Assembly (NCBI GenBank): GCA_029553165.1 | Contig: JAKPCT010000081.1 | Coordinates: 1 to 50,895, forward strand | DNA: 50,895 nucleotides | Direction: 5' to 3' | From: Bacillota bacterium | GTDB taxonomy: Bacteria; Bacillota; UBA4882; UBA8346 | In this document: one piece after another, positions 24,742 through 32,552 of the stretch | Layout of the letters: each line of letters begins with the position of its first letter | Position numbering within the stretch: position 1 is the first letter of the stretch | Notes under the pieces: generated by a model | Databases searched by the model: none | The model's input: only the letters and a program-made list of their open reading frames with translations | What the model was told of the DNA's origin: nothing | Position numbers and translations under genes: made by a program

Positions 24742-25686
24742 ATGGGTGAAAAAATTGCAACACGTGATGCCTATGGTAATGCACTTTTAAAATTAGGTGA
24801 GCTCAACCCCAATGTGGTGGTTTTAGATGCTGATTTATCCAAGTCTACCAAAACAGCCGGTTTTAGCAAGAAATATCCCGAACGCTTTTTTCAAATGGGA
24901 ATTGCCGAAGCAGATCTGATAGCGACTGCTGCCGGTTTTGCAACTGCCGGTAAAATTCCATTTGCCAGTACATTTGCGATCTTTGCTACCGGAAGAGCAT
25001 ATGATCAGGTCAGAAACTCCATCGGATATCCGGGATTGAATGTGAAAATTGCTGCAACTCATGCCGGAATAACAGTTGGTGAAGATGGTGGCTCCCATCA
25101 ATCAATTGAGGATCTGGGATTAATGCGCGGTATTCCTGGAATGACGGTTCTAAATCCGGCTGATGCCATTGAGACAGAAAAATTAATCCTGGCTGCAGTA
25201 GCGCATAATGGACCGGTTTATATCAGATTAGGAAGAGAGCCGGTTCCAAACCTGTTCGACGCAGATTACCAACCGGAGATTGGTAAAGCGGTCCGTTTAA
25301 GAGAAGGTAAGGCAGCGACAATTATTGCAACCGGAATTATGGTGGAAAAAGCTTTGGCTGCGGCAGAGACTTTAAATCAGAAAGGAATCACCGTCCGGGT
25401 ATTGAATATTCATACCATTAAGCCAATCGACGCTGCCGAAATAATTAAAGCCGCCTGGGAGACCGGAGCGATTGTAACCGCTGAAGAACATAGTGTGATT
25501 GGTGGTTTATCGAGTGCTGTTGCCGAGGTTGTCGTCCAAAATCATCCGGTTCCGATGGAATTTGTTGGAGTAAAGGACCGTTTTGGACAATCCGGTAAAC
25601 CGGCTGAATTGTTAGAAGAATACGGATTAACAGCAGCAAAGATTGTTGAAGCAGTTGAAAAAGTAATTGCTCGAAAAAATTCCTAG
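24742..25686 (+). CDS. Transketolase, C-terminal subunit
   Basis: A 314-aa beta half. It has a pyrimidine-binding domain with RFFQMGIAEADLIATAAGFA and ATHAGITVGEDGGSHQSIED (about 50-125), and the C-terminal domain with RVLNIHTIKPID and EEHSVIGGLSSAVAE. It pairs with the product of the gene before it to form an active transketolase. ATG has TGGAGG about 9 nt upstream. The 65-nt gap to the N-terminal half holds no terminator, so both are co-transcribed, with pfk 12 nt downstream. Confidence 0.95.
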   Translation: MGEKIATRDAYGNALLKLGELNPNVVVLDADLSKSTKTAGFSKKYPERFFQMGIAEADLIATAAGFATAGKIPFASTFAIFATGRAYDQVRNSIGYPGLNVKIAATHAGITVGEDGGSHQSIEDLGLMRGIPGMTVLNPADAIETEKLILAAVAHNGPVYIRLGREPVPNLFDADYQPEIGKAVRLREGKAATIIATGIMVEKALAAAETLNQKGITVRVLNIHTIKPIDAAEIIKAAWETGAIVTAEEHSVIGGLSSAVAEVVVQNHPVPMEFVGVKDRFGQSGKPAELLEEYGLTAAKIVEAVEKVIARKNS

Positions 25687-25698
25687 AGGTGATCGACT

Positions 25699-26811
25699 AT
25701 GATAAAAAAGGTAGCTTTTATGACCGGTGGCGGCGACTGCGCCGGAATTAATTCCTTTATCGCAGCTGCGGTACGCCATGGAATTGATAAATATAACCTG
25801 GAGTTTGTCGGGATTAGAAAGGCATTTGAAGGGGCTTGTTCCGATCAGATTGAAGAACATCTGGTTCCATTAGGTTTAAATGAAGTTAAAGGTTTGGAGA
25901 TTAAGCCAAGTACTATCTTGGAATCTTCACGCTTTAATCCGTTTTCGGAAGAGAATACTAATAAAGGATTTCCGCAAAAATTAAAAGCTAATTTAAAGAA
26001 ATTAGGAATTGATGCCGTCTTGGCAACCGGTGGCAATGACACCATTAAATCATGTAACGGCTTACATAGTTTGGATTTCCCGGTAATTGCTGCTCCCAAA
26101 AGCATTGATAATGATGTTTCCGGAACTGATATAATGTTAGGTTATCCTACCGCCGTCAGTTTTGGAGCAAAGGCAGTAAGAAGTACCGTTGAATCGGCCA
26201 TTACCCATCGCCGGATTTCCATCACCGAAATAATGGGCCGTGATGCCGGATGGTTAGCTCTTAATATCGGTATTGCAGGTGGAGCGGACCTGATTTTAAT
26301 CCCAGAGAAACAGACGGGTTTGAAGACAGTATGCGAGCGGGTTGCTAAACTTTATCAGCAAAATAAATATGTTAATATTGTGGTTGCCGAAGGCTTCAGA
26401 ATTCATCCGGAGGATCCGGTTCTGAAGCGGGTGAAGGAAGTGAATCCTGTAGTTAAGGCAATGACCGAGGAGACCTTAGGGGTGGATACTCATGGCAATC
26501 CCAAACTTGGCGGAATTGGTCAGATTTTAAGAAGAATTATTAAAGAAGAGTTAGGACTGAAAAAGATCGAAGATGTCCGTGCGACTGATTTAGGATTTAC
26601 TTTGAGAGGGCTGATTCCGGAGGCAGATGATGTTGTCTTAGGTACTCGCTTTGGAGTTACTGCGGTTGATCTGCTGCTTAGCGGCGAATCCGGTAAAATG
26701 GTTGGGATCCAGGGTTCAAAGATTGTTACTGTACCATTTCCGGAAGCATTGATCCAAAAACGGGTTAACTGGAACGACCAGGATTTACAAAGTGTGGGAG
26801 TAGTCTTTTAA
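25699..26811 (+). CDS. 6-phosphofructokinase, likely pyrophosphate-dependent
   Basis: Converts fructose 6-phosphate to fructose 1,6-bisphosphate. The 370-aa protein has the family start MTGGGDCAGIN and IMGRDAGWLAL. Two residues decide the phosphate donor in the family. ATP enzymes have GGDG and PGTIDND; here the sequence reads GGNDT (residues 111-115) and PKSIDND (133-139). Asp114 and Lys134 are the residues of PPi-dependent enzymes, and Lys134 in particular blocks ATP binding. The metal-ligand Asp before them is Asn113, an uncommon variant. Catalytic Asp137 is intact. A reversible PPi-linked step would fit an energy-poor fermenter. It precedes fba, its product's cleaving enzyme. Confidence 0.88.
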   Translation: MIKKVAFMTGGGDCAGINSFIAAAVRHGIDKYNLEFVGIRKAFEGACSDQIEEHLVPLGLNEVKGLEIKPSTILESSRFNPFSEENTNKGFPQKLKANLKKLGIDAVLATGGNDTIKSCNGLHSLDFPVIAAPKSIDNDVSGTDIMLGYPTAVSFGAKAVRSTVESAITHRRISITEIMGRDAGWLALNIGIAGGADLILIPEKQTGLKTVCERVAKLYQQNKYVNIVVAEGFRIHPEDPVLKRVKEVNPVVKAMTEETLGVDTHGNPKLGGIGQILRRIIKEELGLKKIEDVRATDLGFTLRGLIPEADDVVLGTRFGVTAVDLLLSGESGKMVGIQGSKIVTVPFPEALIQKRVNWNDQDLQSVGVVF

Positions 26812-26826
26812 CTAATGTTAACAATT

Positions 26827-26896
26827 CAGGCAGGTAATTAATGATTTAATGCTGAATACTAAAACGGTTATTAGAGGTTTGTGCCTGCCTTATTTT
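26827..26896 (+). terminator. Long-loop hairpin between pfk and fba
   Basis: AGGCAGG at 26828-26834 pairs with CCTGCCT at 26884-26890, followed by TATTTTTT. The 49-nt loop makes it an unusual terminator; it may partly separate fba from the genes before it, or be a regulated leader. Confidence 0.5.
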
Positions 26897-26923
26897 TTAA
26901 AATTTAATTAAGGAGTGGATTTG

Positions 26924-27934
26924 ATGTTAGTAACTTCAAAGGCGATCTTAGAAGCAAGTATGCAAGCTTATAAAGCGGGTAAACCATTCGCGATTGGCGC
27001 ATACAACGTTAACAACATGGAACAGATGCAGGCGATTATGAAAGCGGCACGCGAAACCCAATCACCTGTTATTGTTCAAATGTCCCGTGGTGCTCTTAAG
27101 TATGCTGAGGATAAGTATTTAAGAAATATTATTCTGGCAGCAGCAGAGTTAAATCCGGAGATTCCGCTGGCGATGCATTTGGACCATGGTAATAGTTTTG
27201 AAACCGTTAAAAAAGCGATTGATTTAGGATTTACTTCAGTTATGATCGATGGTTCGTTAATGGAGGATTCAAAAACCCCTTCAACCTTTGAATATAATGT
27301 GAAGATTACCAGCGAAGTTGTTAAGTATGCTCATGATCACGGTGTTACTGTTGAAGGTGAGCTTGGTACACTTGGAGGCATTGAGGACGGAGTTGGTTCC
27401 GGTAAGGAACATCTTACCAATCCGGAAGAAGCTGCCGAATTCGTTGCTAAAACAGGTGTTGATGCTTTAGCAATCTCAATCGGTACTTCTCATGGAGCCC
27501 ATAAATTTAAGGGTGAGGCAAAGATTGCCTACAATATCATTGAAGAATGCCGCAAACTGTTACCGAATACATATTTAGTCGCACATGGTTCTTCCAGTGT
27601 TCCCAAAGAACTGATCGATATCATCAACCAATATGGCGGTCAGTTGGAGCATGCTGCCGGTGTGCCTTTTGATGTTTTACAAAAAGCGATTACCTGTGGT
27701 ATTAATAAGATTAATGTTGATACTGATTTACGTTTGGCAGCAACTGCTGCAACCCGTAAATTCTTAGCTGAAAATCCAACCAAGTTTGACCAAAGAGATT
27801 ATGGTGCAGCTGCCCGTGAAGGTATCGCCAACGAGATTATTGCCCATATGAAAGCTTTCGGAACCGCAGGACATACTACTGATGTTCCTAACTGGGGCTT
27901 AGACGAGATGAAAGCTAAATATCAAGGGAAATAA
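26924..27934 (+). CDS. fba: Fructose-bisphosphate aldolase, class II
   Basis: A zinc-dependent aldolase splitting fructose 1,6-bisphosphate into the two triose phosphates. The 336-aa protein has the zinc His ligands in MHLDHGNS (about residue 84), SIGTSHGAHKFKG (about 190) and LVAHGSSSVP, and the VEGELGTLGG strand. The ATG at 26924 is 8 nt after AAGGAG; the in-frame GTG at 26915 overlaps that site. It follows pfk in the same direction. Strong hairpin downstream. Confidence 0.95.
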   Translation: MLVTSKAILEASMQAYKAGKPFAIGAYNVNNMEQMQAIMKAARETQSPVIVQMSRGALKYAEDKYLRNIILAAAELNPEIPLAMHLDHGNSFETVKKAIDLGFTSVMIDGSLMEDSKTPSTFEYNVKITSEVVKYAHDHGVTVEGELGTLGGIEDGVGSGKEHLTNPEEAAEFVAKTGVDALAISIGTSHGAHKFKGEAKIAYNIIEECRKLLPNTYLVAHGSSSVPKELIDIINQYGGQLEHAAGVPFDVLQKAITCGINKINVDTDLRLAATAATRKFLAENPTKFDQRDYGAAAREGIANEIIAHMKAFGTAGHTTDVPNWGLDEMKAKYQGK

Positions 27935-27961
27935 TTGAGACTGAAAAATTGTAATTTTAAG

Positions 27962-28006
27962 GAGCTGATAGCAAATTTGATCTTGCTGTCAGCTTCTTTC
28001 TTTTTA
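27962..28006 (+). terminator. Terminator after fba
   Basis: GAGCTGATAGCAA at 27962-27974 pairs with TTGCTGTCAGCTTC at 27983-27996 (one G-U pair), followed by TTTCTTTTT. Confidence 0.8.
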
Positions 28007-28019
28007 CGGCGATGTCAAA

Positions 28020-28066
28020 GAAACATCCCTGTTTCAATTCCCGCAACGCCAACCTCCTTGGTTGGC
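28020..28066. other. Two perfect small hairpins in the fba-rex gap
   Basis: GAAACA at 28020-28025 pairs with TGTTTC at 28030-28035 around TCCC, and GCCAACC at 28048-28054 pairs with GGTTGGC at 28060-28066 around TCCTT. They fall in a 427-bp stretch (27935-28361) with no gene. Apart from these hairpins and the regulatory sites before rex, I see nothing recognisable there. Confidence 0.5.
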
Positions 28067-28264
28067 TAATGCTTCAATTTATCCAATTTGATTTTACATA
28101 CAATTCTTGCCAGATGGGGAGTAGGCCGCGCTATTAAAGTAGAAGTAACTCTTTATTTTACCGAATATTATTGGTTAATATTAACAGTAACAATTGATTT
28201 AAAATTTAAATGTGATAGAATTAAGATGAGATTTTAAAAAGATTCCGGTTTGCAAATTTTTAAC

Positions 28265-28293
28265 TTTACCTTTAGGAAAAAATAAGCTAAAAT
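28265..28293 (+). promoter_or_regulatory. Promoter of the rex-adhE unit
   Basis: TTTACC at 28265-28270 and TAAAAT at 28288-28293 with a 17-bp spacer. The expected start near 28300 lies about 27 bp before the Rex palindrome. Confidence 0.6.
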
Positions 28294-28326
28294 ATATATG
28301 AAAGATTGTATTTTTTTTATCAAAGA

Positions 28327-28344
28327 TTGTTAATTAATTAACAA
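28327..28344. promoter_or_regulatory. Rex operator
   Basis: TTGTTAATTAATTAACAA is a perfect 18-bp palindrome and matches the clostridial Rex-binding consensus TTGTTAANNNNTTAACAA at every fixed position. It lies between the promoter and the rex start codon, so Rex bound at low NADH would block transcription of its own gene and adhE. Confidence 0.85.
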
Positions 28345-28361
28345 ATTTTGAGGTGAACCCT

Positions 28362-29030
28362 TTGGGTCAAAATGATCAGCGTCACCGTAATAAAAATAAA
28401 ATTCCGATGGTGGTAATTAAGCGACTTCCCTTATATCACCGTTATCTTTCGTTACTTGCTTCCCGTGATATCAATCGTATCTCATCGGCCGAGTTAGCTG
28501 CTAAAGTTGGCATAACACCTTCACAGTTAAGACAAGATTTGAGTTGGTTTGGTTCTTTTGGACAACAGGGTTATGGCTACCGTGTTCAAGAATTGCTTGG
28601 CGAAATCAGTAAAATAATTGGAATTGATCAAGCTGTACCGGTAGTTCTGGTTGGAGCCGGTCATCTCGGAAAAGCAATTGCCAATTATCAAAATTTTGAA
28701 CGAAAAGGATTTGTCATTAAGGCAATCTTTGATAACAATCCCGGTCTAATCGGTTTGGTGGTCAATGGTTTAAAGATTCGGAATATAACGGGTTTAAAAC
28801 ACTATATTCAACAGGAAAAGATCGAAATGGGTATTATAACGGTTCCTGCAGAGGTTGCGCAGCAAATTACTGACGAGATGGTTGCGGCAGGAATTAAGGG
28901 AATTCTAAATTTTGCACCAATTTCGTTAAACGTACCATCAGATGTTACTGTGGAGCATGTTCATATCGGAGACAGTTTGATGGTATTAAAATATATGATC
29001 AATCACTCAAAAATAAAAGAGGAGGAATAA
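28362..29030 (+). CDS. rex: Redox-sensing transcriptional repressor Rex
   Basis: A 222-aa repressor that binds DNA when NAD+ dominates and lets go when NADH rises. The N-terminal winged helix (about 10-75) includes RISSAELAAKVGITPSQLRQD and the SWFGSFGQQGYGY turn. The Rossmann domain has VVLVGAGHLGKAIANY (about 88-103). The start is TTG at 28362 with GAGGTGA 5 nt upstream; GTG at 28353 is inside that site. Its operator lies just before it, and adhE, a classical Rex target, begins 4 nt after its stop. The pair forms a direct NADH-controlled ethanol circuit. Confidence 0.95.
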   Translation: MGQNDQRHRNKNKIPMVVIKRLPLYHRYLSLLASRDINRISSAELAAKVGITPSQLRQDLSWFGSFGQQGYGYRVQELLGEISKIIGIDQAVPVVLVGAGHLGKAIANYQNFERKGFVIKAIFDNNPGLIGLVVNGLKIRNITGLKHYIQQEKIEMGIITVPAEVAQQITDEMVAAGIKGILNFAPISLNVPSDVTVEHVHIGDSLMVLKYMINHSKIKEEE

Positions 29031-29033
29031 GCG

Positions 29034-31685
29034 ATGGATCAATCCAATGCAAAACCGGCTGAACCAGTTGCGAATAATATACAGAATATTATTAATAAAT
29101 TGGTTGAAAAAGCAACGGTTGCTCAAGTTAATTTTATGAATTACAATCAGGCGCAGATCGATGCAATCGTTAAAGCGATGGCCTTGGCCGGTATCGAAAA
29201 ACACATGGAGCTGGCCAAGATGGCGCATGAAGAAACCGGGATGGGTGTTTATGAGGATAAGGTAACCAAAAATTTGTTCGCCACGGAACATGTTTATCAC
29301 GACATTAAAAATGAAAAGACAGTCGGTTTGATCGAAGAGAACCTTGAAGAAGGCTATATGAAGATTGCCGAGCCGATCGGGGTGATTGCCGGTGTTACTC
29401 CTGTAACTAATCCAACCTCGACAACGATGTTTAAATGTTTAATCGCGATTAAAACCCGAAATCCAATTGTATTCAGTTTCCATCCTAAAGCAATCCGTTC
29501 CAGTATTGCTGCTGCAAAAACAATGTTAGATGCGGCACTTGCTGCCGGAGCACCGGCTGATTGTATCTCTTGGGTTACAGAACCTTCGATTGAAGCTACT
29601 AATTTGTTAATGAAACACCCTGGTATTAGTCTGGTATTGGCTACCGGTGGTACAGGAATGGTCGAGGCAGCTTATTCAAGCGGTAAACCGGCTCTTGGCG
29701 TTGGTCCCGGTAATGTCCCTTGTTACATCGAAAGTACGGCTAATATTAAGCGGGCCGTGTCTGATTTGATTTTGAGCAAGACTTTTGATAATGGAATGAT
29801 CTGTGCTTCGGAGCAGGCAGTCATTATTGATCGCAGTATTGCCTATGAAGTAAAAACGGTTATGGCAGAGTATGGTTGTTATTTCTTAAAACCTGATGAG
29901 ATTGCAACTTTGTCAAAAATAGCGATTGATGAAAAACGCGGAGCAATGAATCCGGCGGTTGTCGGTCAACCGGCATATAAAATAGCAGAATTGGCCGGGA
30001 TCAAAGTACCCAAAGATACTAAAATTTTAGTTGCTGAATTACAGGGAGTAGGTCCGGAATATCCATTGTCAAGAGAAAAATTAAGTCCGATTTTAGCCTG
30101 TTACATTGTTGAAAATTATAAGGAAGGAATCCTCCGTTGCGAGCAGATGACTGAGTTTGGCGGACTGGGTCATTCGGCAGTAATTCATTCCAATGATTAC
30201 AGAGTTATTGATGAATTTGCCCGCAAAGTCCGAACCGGCAGACTGTTGGTCAATTCGCCGTCATCACATGGCGCGATTGGTGATCTTTATAATACCAACA
30301 CTCCTTCATTGACCCTGGGGTGTGGTTCGATGGGACGCAATTCGACCACTGATAATATTAGTGTTTCTAATCTCATCAATGTTAAACGGGTTGCGATTCG
30401 GAAGGACCGGATGAAGTGGTTTAAGATCCCTCAAAAAGTCTATTTTGAATATGGTTCATTGCAATATCTCTCTAAAATAAAAGGTAGTAAAGCATTTATT
30501 GTTACCGATCCTTTTATGGTCAAACTTGGTTTTGTCGAGAAAGTACTTTATCACCTTGAAAAAATACCAATTGATTATCAGATCTTCTCTGATGTTGAAC
30601 CTGATCCATCAGTGGAAACCGTTTATGCCGGTTGTCAGCAGATGAATGATTTTCAACCCGATGTGATCATCGCCCTTGGTGGTGGTTCGGCAATTGATGC
30701 CGCTAAAGGAATGTGGCTGTTTTATGAAAATGCTGATGTCGAATTTGAAACTTTACGTCTCAAATTTGCCGATATTCGCAAACGCGCTTTCAAATATCCG
30801 CAATTGGGTAAAAAAGCTACTTTTATTGCAATTCCAACTACTTCGGGAACCGGCTCAGAGGTCACTGCCTTTGCAGTCATTACCGATAAAAAACGGAACA
30901 TCAAATATCCGCTGGCTGATTATGAATTGACACCGGATATTGCGATCATTGATCCGGAGTTGGTTATAACCGTTCCGCAATCAGTTACTGCCGATACCGG
31001 AATGGATGTATTGACTCATGCGATTGAGGCCTATGTATCGGTAATGGCATCGGATTATACCGATGCTTTAGCCGAAAAAGCGATCAAACTTGTCTTTGAA
31101 TATCTGCCGTTGGCATATAAAAACGGCCAAAATAAAATCGCCCGTGAAAAGATGCATAATGCTTCGTGTATTGCCGGGATGGCTTTTACCAATGCTTTTT
31201 TAGGGCTCAATCATAGTATGGCTCATATCCTCGGTGGTAAATTCCATATCCCGCACGGCCGGGCTAATGCGATCTTACTACCTTATGTGATTAAATATAA
31301 TGCGCAGAAACCGACCAAGTTTGCTGCTTTCCCGCAATATGAGTATCCTAAAGCAGGTGAGCGTTATGCCGAAATTGCGAAATTTCTGGGATTACCTGCC
31401 GATACGGTTGATGAAGGAATTAATAGCTTAATTGAAGCAATTCGCTTCTTATCAAAAGAGCTGAATATTCCTTTAACCTTGAAAGAAGCCGGTGTTGATC
31501 GGGCAGTCTTCGAAAAAGAATTGCCGGCAATGGCCGATATCGCGTTTAATGATCAATGTACAGGTACCAATCCGAGGATGCCGTTGGTCAATGAGATAAT
31601 TGAGATCTATAAAGAAGCGTCCGGCTTTTATGATAAGGTTGTTGCAATTGACAGCAAAGCCAATTCTAATAATGAAGAGAAATAA
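29034..31685 (+). CDS. adhE: Bifunctional acetaldehyde/alcohol dehydrogenase AdhE
   Basis: Reduces acetyl-CoA to acetaldehyde and then ethanol, re-oxidising two NADH. The 883-aa protein (normal is about 870-890) has an N-terminal CoA-dependent aldehyde dehydrogenase (about 1-440) with the active Cys in DNGMICASEQAV (about residue 260). The C-terminal iron alcohol dehydrogenase (about 460-870) has NAD-site GGGSAIDAAKGMW and the iron ligands in DVLTHAIEAY, GLNHSMAHILG and HIPHGRANA. AGGAGG about 8 nt before the ATG lies in the end of rex. Such enzymes form spirosomes in E. coli. It is the main sign of mixed or ethanol fermentation. Confidence 0.97.
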   Translation: MDQSNAKPAEPVANNIQNIINKLVEKATVAQVNFMNYNQAQIDAIVKAMALAGIEKHMELAKMAHEETGMGVYEDKVTKNLFATEHVYHDIKNEKTVGLIEENLEEGYMKIAEPIGVIAGVTPVTNPTSTTMFKCLIAIKTRNPIVFSFHPKAIRSSIAAAKTMLDAALAAGAPADCISWVTEPSIEATNLLMKHPGISLVLATGGTGMVEAAYSSGKPALGVGPGNVPCYIESTANIKRAVSDLILSKTFDNGMICASEQAVIIDRSIAYEVKTVMAEYGCYFLKPDEIATLSKIAIDEKRGAMNPAVVGQPAYKIAELAGIKVPKDTKILVAELQGVGPEYPLSREKLSPILACYIVENYKEGILRCEQMTEFGGLGHSAVIHSNDYRVIDEFARKVRTGRLLVNSPSSHGAIGDLYNTNTPSLTLGCGSMGRNSTTDNISVSNLINVKRVAIRKDRMKWFKIPQKVYFEYGSLQYLSKIKGSKAFIVTDPFMVKLGFVEKVLYHLEKIPIDYQIFSDVEPDPSVETVYAGCQQMNDFQPDVIIALGGGSAIDAAKGMWLFYENADVEFETLRLKFADIRKRAFKYPQLGKKATFIAIPTTSGTGSEVTAFAVITDKKRNIKYPLADYELTPDIAIIDPELVITVPQSVTADTGMDVLTHAIEAYVSVMASDYTDALAEKAIKLVFEYLPLAYKNGQNKIAREKMHNASCIAGMAFTNAFLGLNHSMAHILGGKFHIPHGRANAILLPYVIKYNAQKPTKFAAFPQYEYPKAGERYAEIAKFLGLPADTVDEGINSLIEAIRFLSKELNIPLTLKEAGVDRAVFEKELPAMADIAFNDQCTGTNPRMPLVNEIIEIYKEASGFYDKVVAIDSKANSNNEEK

Positions 31686-31716
31686 ATCTAAAATTAAGAA
31701 GTTTAACTTTTACTTG

Positions 31717-31752
31717 AAAACTGTTGCAAATAAAACTTTGCAACAGTTTTTT
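31717..31752 (+). terminator. Terminator after adhE
   Basis: AAAACTGTTGCAAA at 31717-31730 pairs perfectly with TTTGCAACAGTTTT at 31737-31750, followed by more T. It also separates adhE from the convergent ytaF gene and could work in both directions. Confidence 0.92.
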
Positions 31753-31769
31753 CTGTCTTTTTCAATCTT

Positions 31770-32420
31770 TTATAATTTAAGTAAAGCTAAAACGATTAAT
31801 AAAAAACCAGGTAACATTGATAATAACTGTTGGCTCAGACGGTTTTGCAGATTAATTTTTTGAGCCAATGTAGTGCCTAAATTCAGAAATAGTAACTGAA
31901 AAATGCCAATCAACAATGGAATCGAAAAGGAACGAAAACCAATCATTGCGCTGCCAAAGCTTACTCCGATAGCATCAAGCGAAAGTGCCAGACCCAGCAT
32001 CAAGGATTCAAAGGAATCAATCGATCCGGAGCGATCGACATCGAAGAGCAGGGGATCCCGGATGATTTTGATGGTTATACCCAGTCGTTTAATCCCAATT
32101 TTAAATAAGGTTTTTTCTTCAGGCAAAGGGTATTGATCAATTGTCAATCTGGAATTATCTTCTTTAACTAATGCTTGAATAATGATGCCGGCTCCCATCA
32201 AACAAAGCAAGGCAACCCCGGTAAGTTTTGCAAAATAAGGATTAATCAGATTGGTTAATGATCTTCCAATAATTAGTGCGAAGAGGGAGTAGATGATTGA
32301 GAAGAAACAGATGCTGAGTTTGGAATAAAAGGGGATTTGAATACCTTTTAAGGCATATACCATACCCACGGTAAATGCATCCAAACTTAGTGAAAAAGCA
32401 AGAAGGATAATTGTAAACAT
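31770..32420 (-). CDS. ytaF: Sporulation membrane protein YtaF (MntP-like)
   Basis: A 216-aa membrane protein with about six segments in two halves, each opening with a conserved SLSLDAF or SLDAIGVSFG motif, as in the MntP manganese exporter family. A soluble loop between the halves (about residues 125-140) carries DVDRSGSIDSFE, a good EF-hand-like calcium loop. The family is named for a sporulation gene of Bacillus, though its transported ion is not proven. Two ATGs are possible, 32423 and 32420; the site AGGTGA fits 32420 better. The start lies in one arm of an inverted repeat. It is transcribed toward adhE. Confidence 0.85.
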   Translation of the reverse strand: MFTIILLAFSLSLDAFTVGMVYALKGIQIPFYSKLSICFFSIIYSLFALIIGRSLTNLINPYFAKLTGVALLCLMGAGIIIQALVKEDNSRLTIDQYPLPEEKTLFKIGIKRLGITIKIIRDPLLFDVDRSGSIDSFESLMLGLALSLDAIGVSFGSAMIGFRSFSIPLLIGIFQLLFLNLGTTLAQKINLQNRLSQQLLSMLPGFLLIVLALLKL

Positions 32421-32474
32421 CATTTCACCTAGTCATTATCTATTTAACTCATTATATGACTAAGTAATGAAATG
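32421..32474. repeat. Inverted repeat over the ytaF start region
   Basis: CATTTCACCTAGTCAT at 32421-32436 is nearly the reverse complement of ATGACTAAGTAATGAAATG at 32456-32474 (a few inserted bases). On the minus strand the 3' arm contains the ribosome binding site and first start codon of ytaF. The loop holds a TATAAT on the minus strand. Confidence 0.6.
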
Positions 32475-32552
32475 TGTTTTAAAAGAACCCAAAAATTGAA
32501 AGTTATTACTCCAGAAAAAGCAGGATTTCGACAATTATTGGGAAATTATTAT

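Noticed and set aside
26807-26824. A second Rex-like site before fba
   Set aside because: Only the right half TTAACAA is present; the left half does not match.
28031-28041. GTTTCAATTCC, like the start of some type I-B CRISPR repeats
   Set aside because: It occurs once here, with no second copy or regular spacing and no cas genes in the window.
28116-28124. GGGGAGTAG, a core piece of the yybP-ykoY manganese riboswitch
   Set aside because: The other conserved parts are not found around it and the next gene is rex, not an ion transporter.
32440-32475. A sigma-E promoter for ytaF
   Set aside because: CATATAAT on the minus strand is one base from a sigma-E -10, but no matching -35 is found at the right distance.
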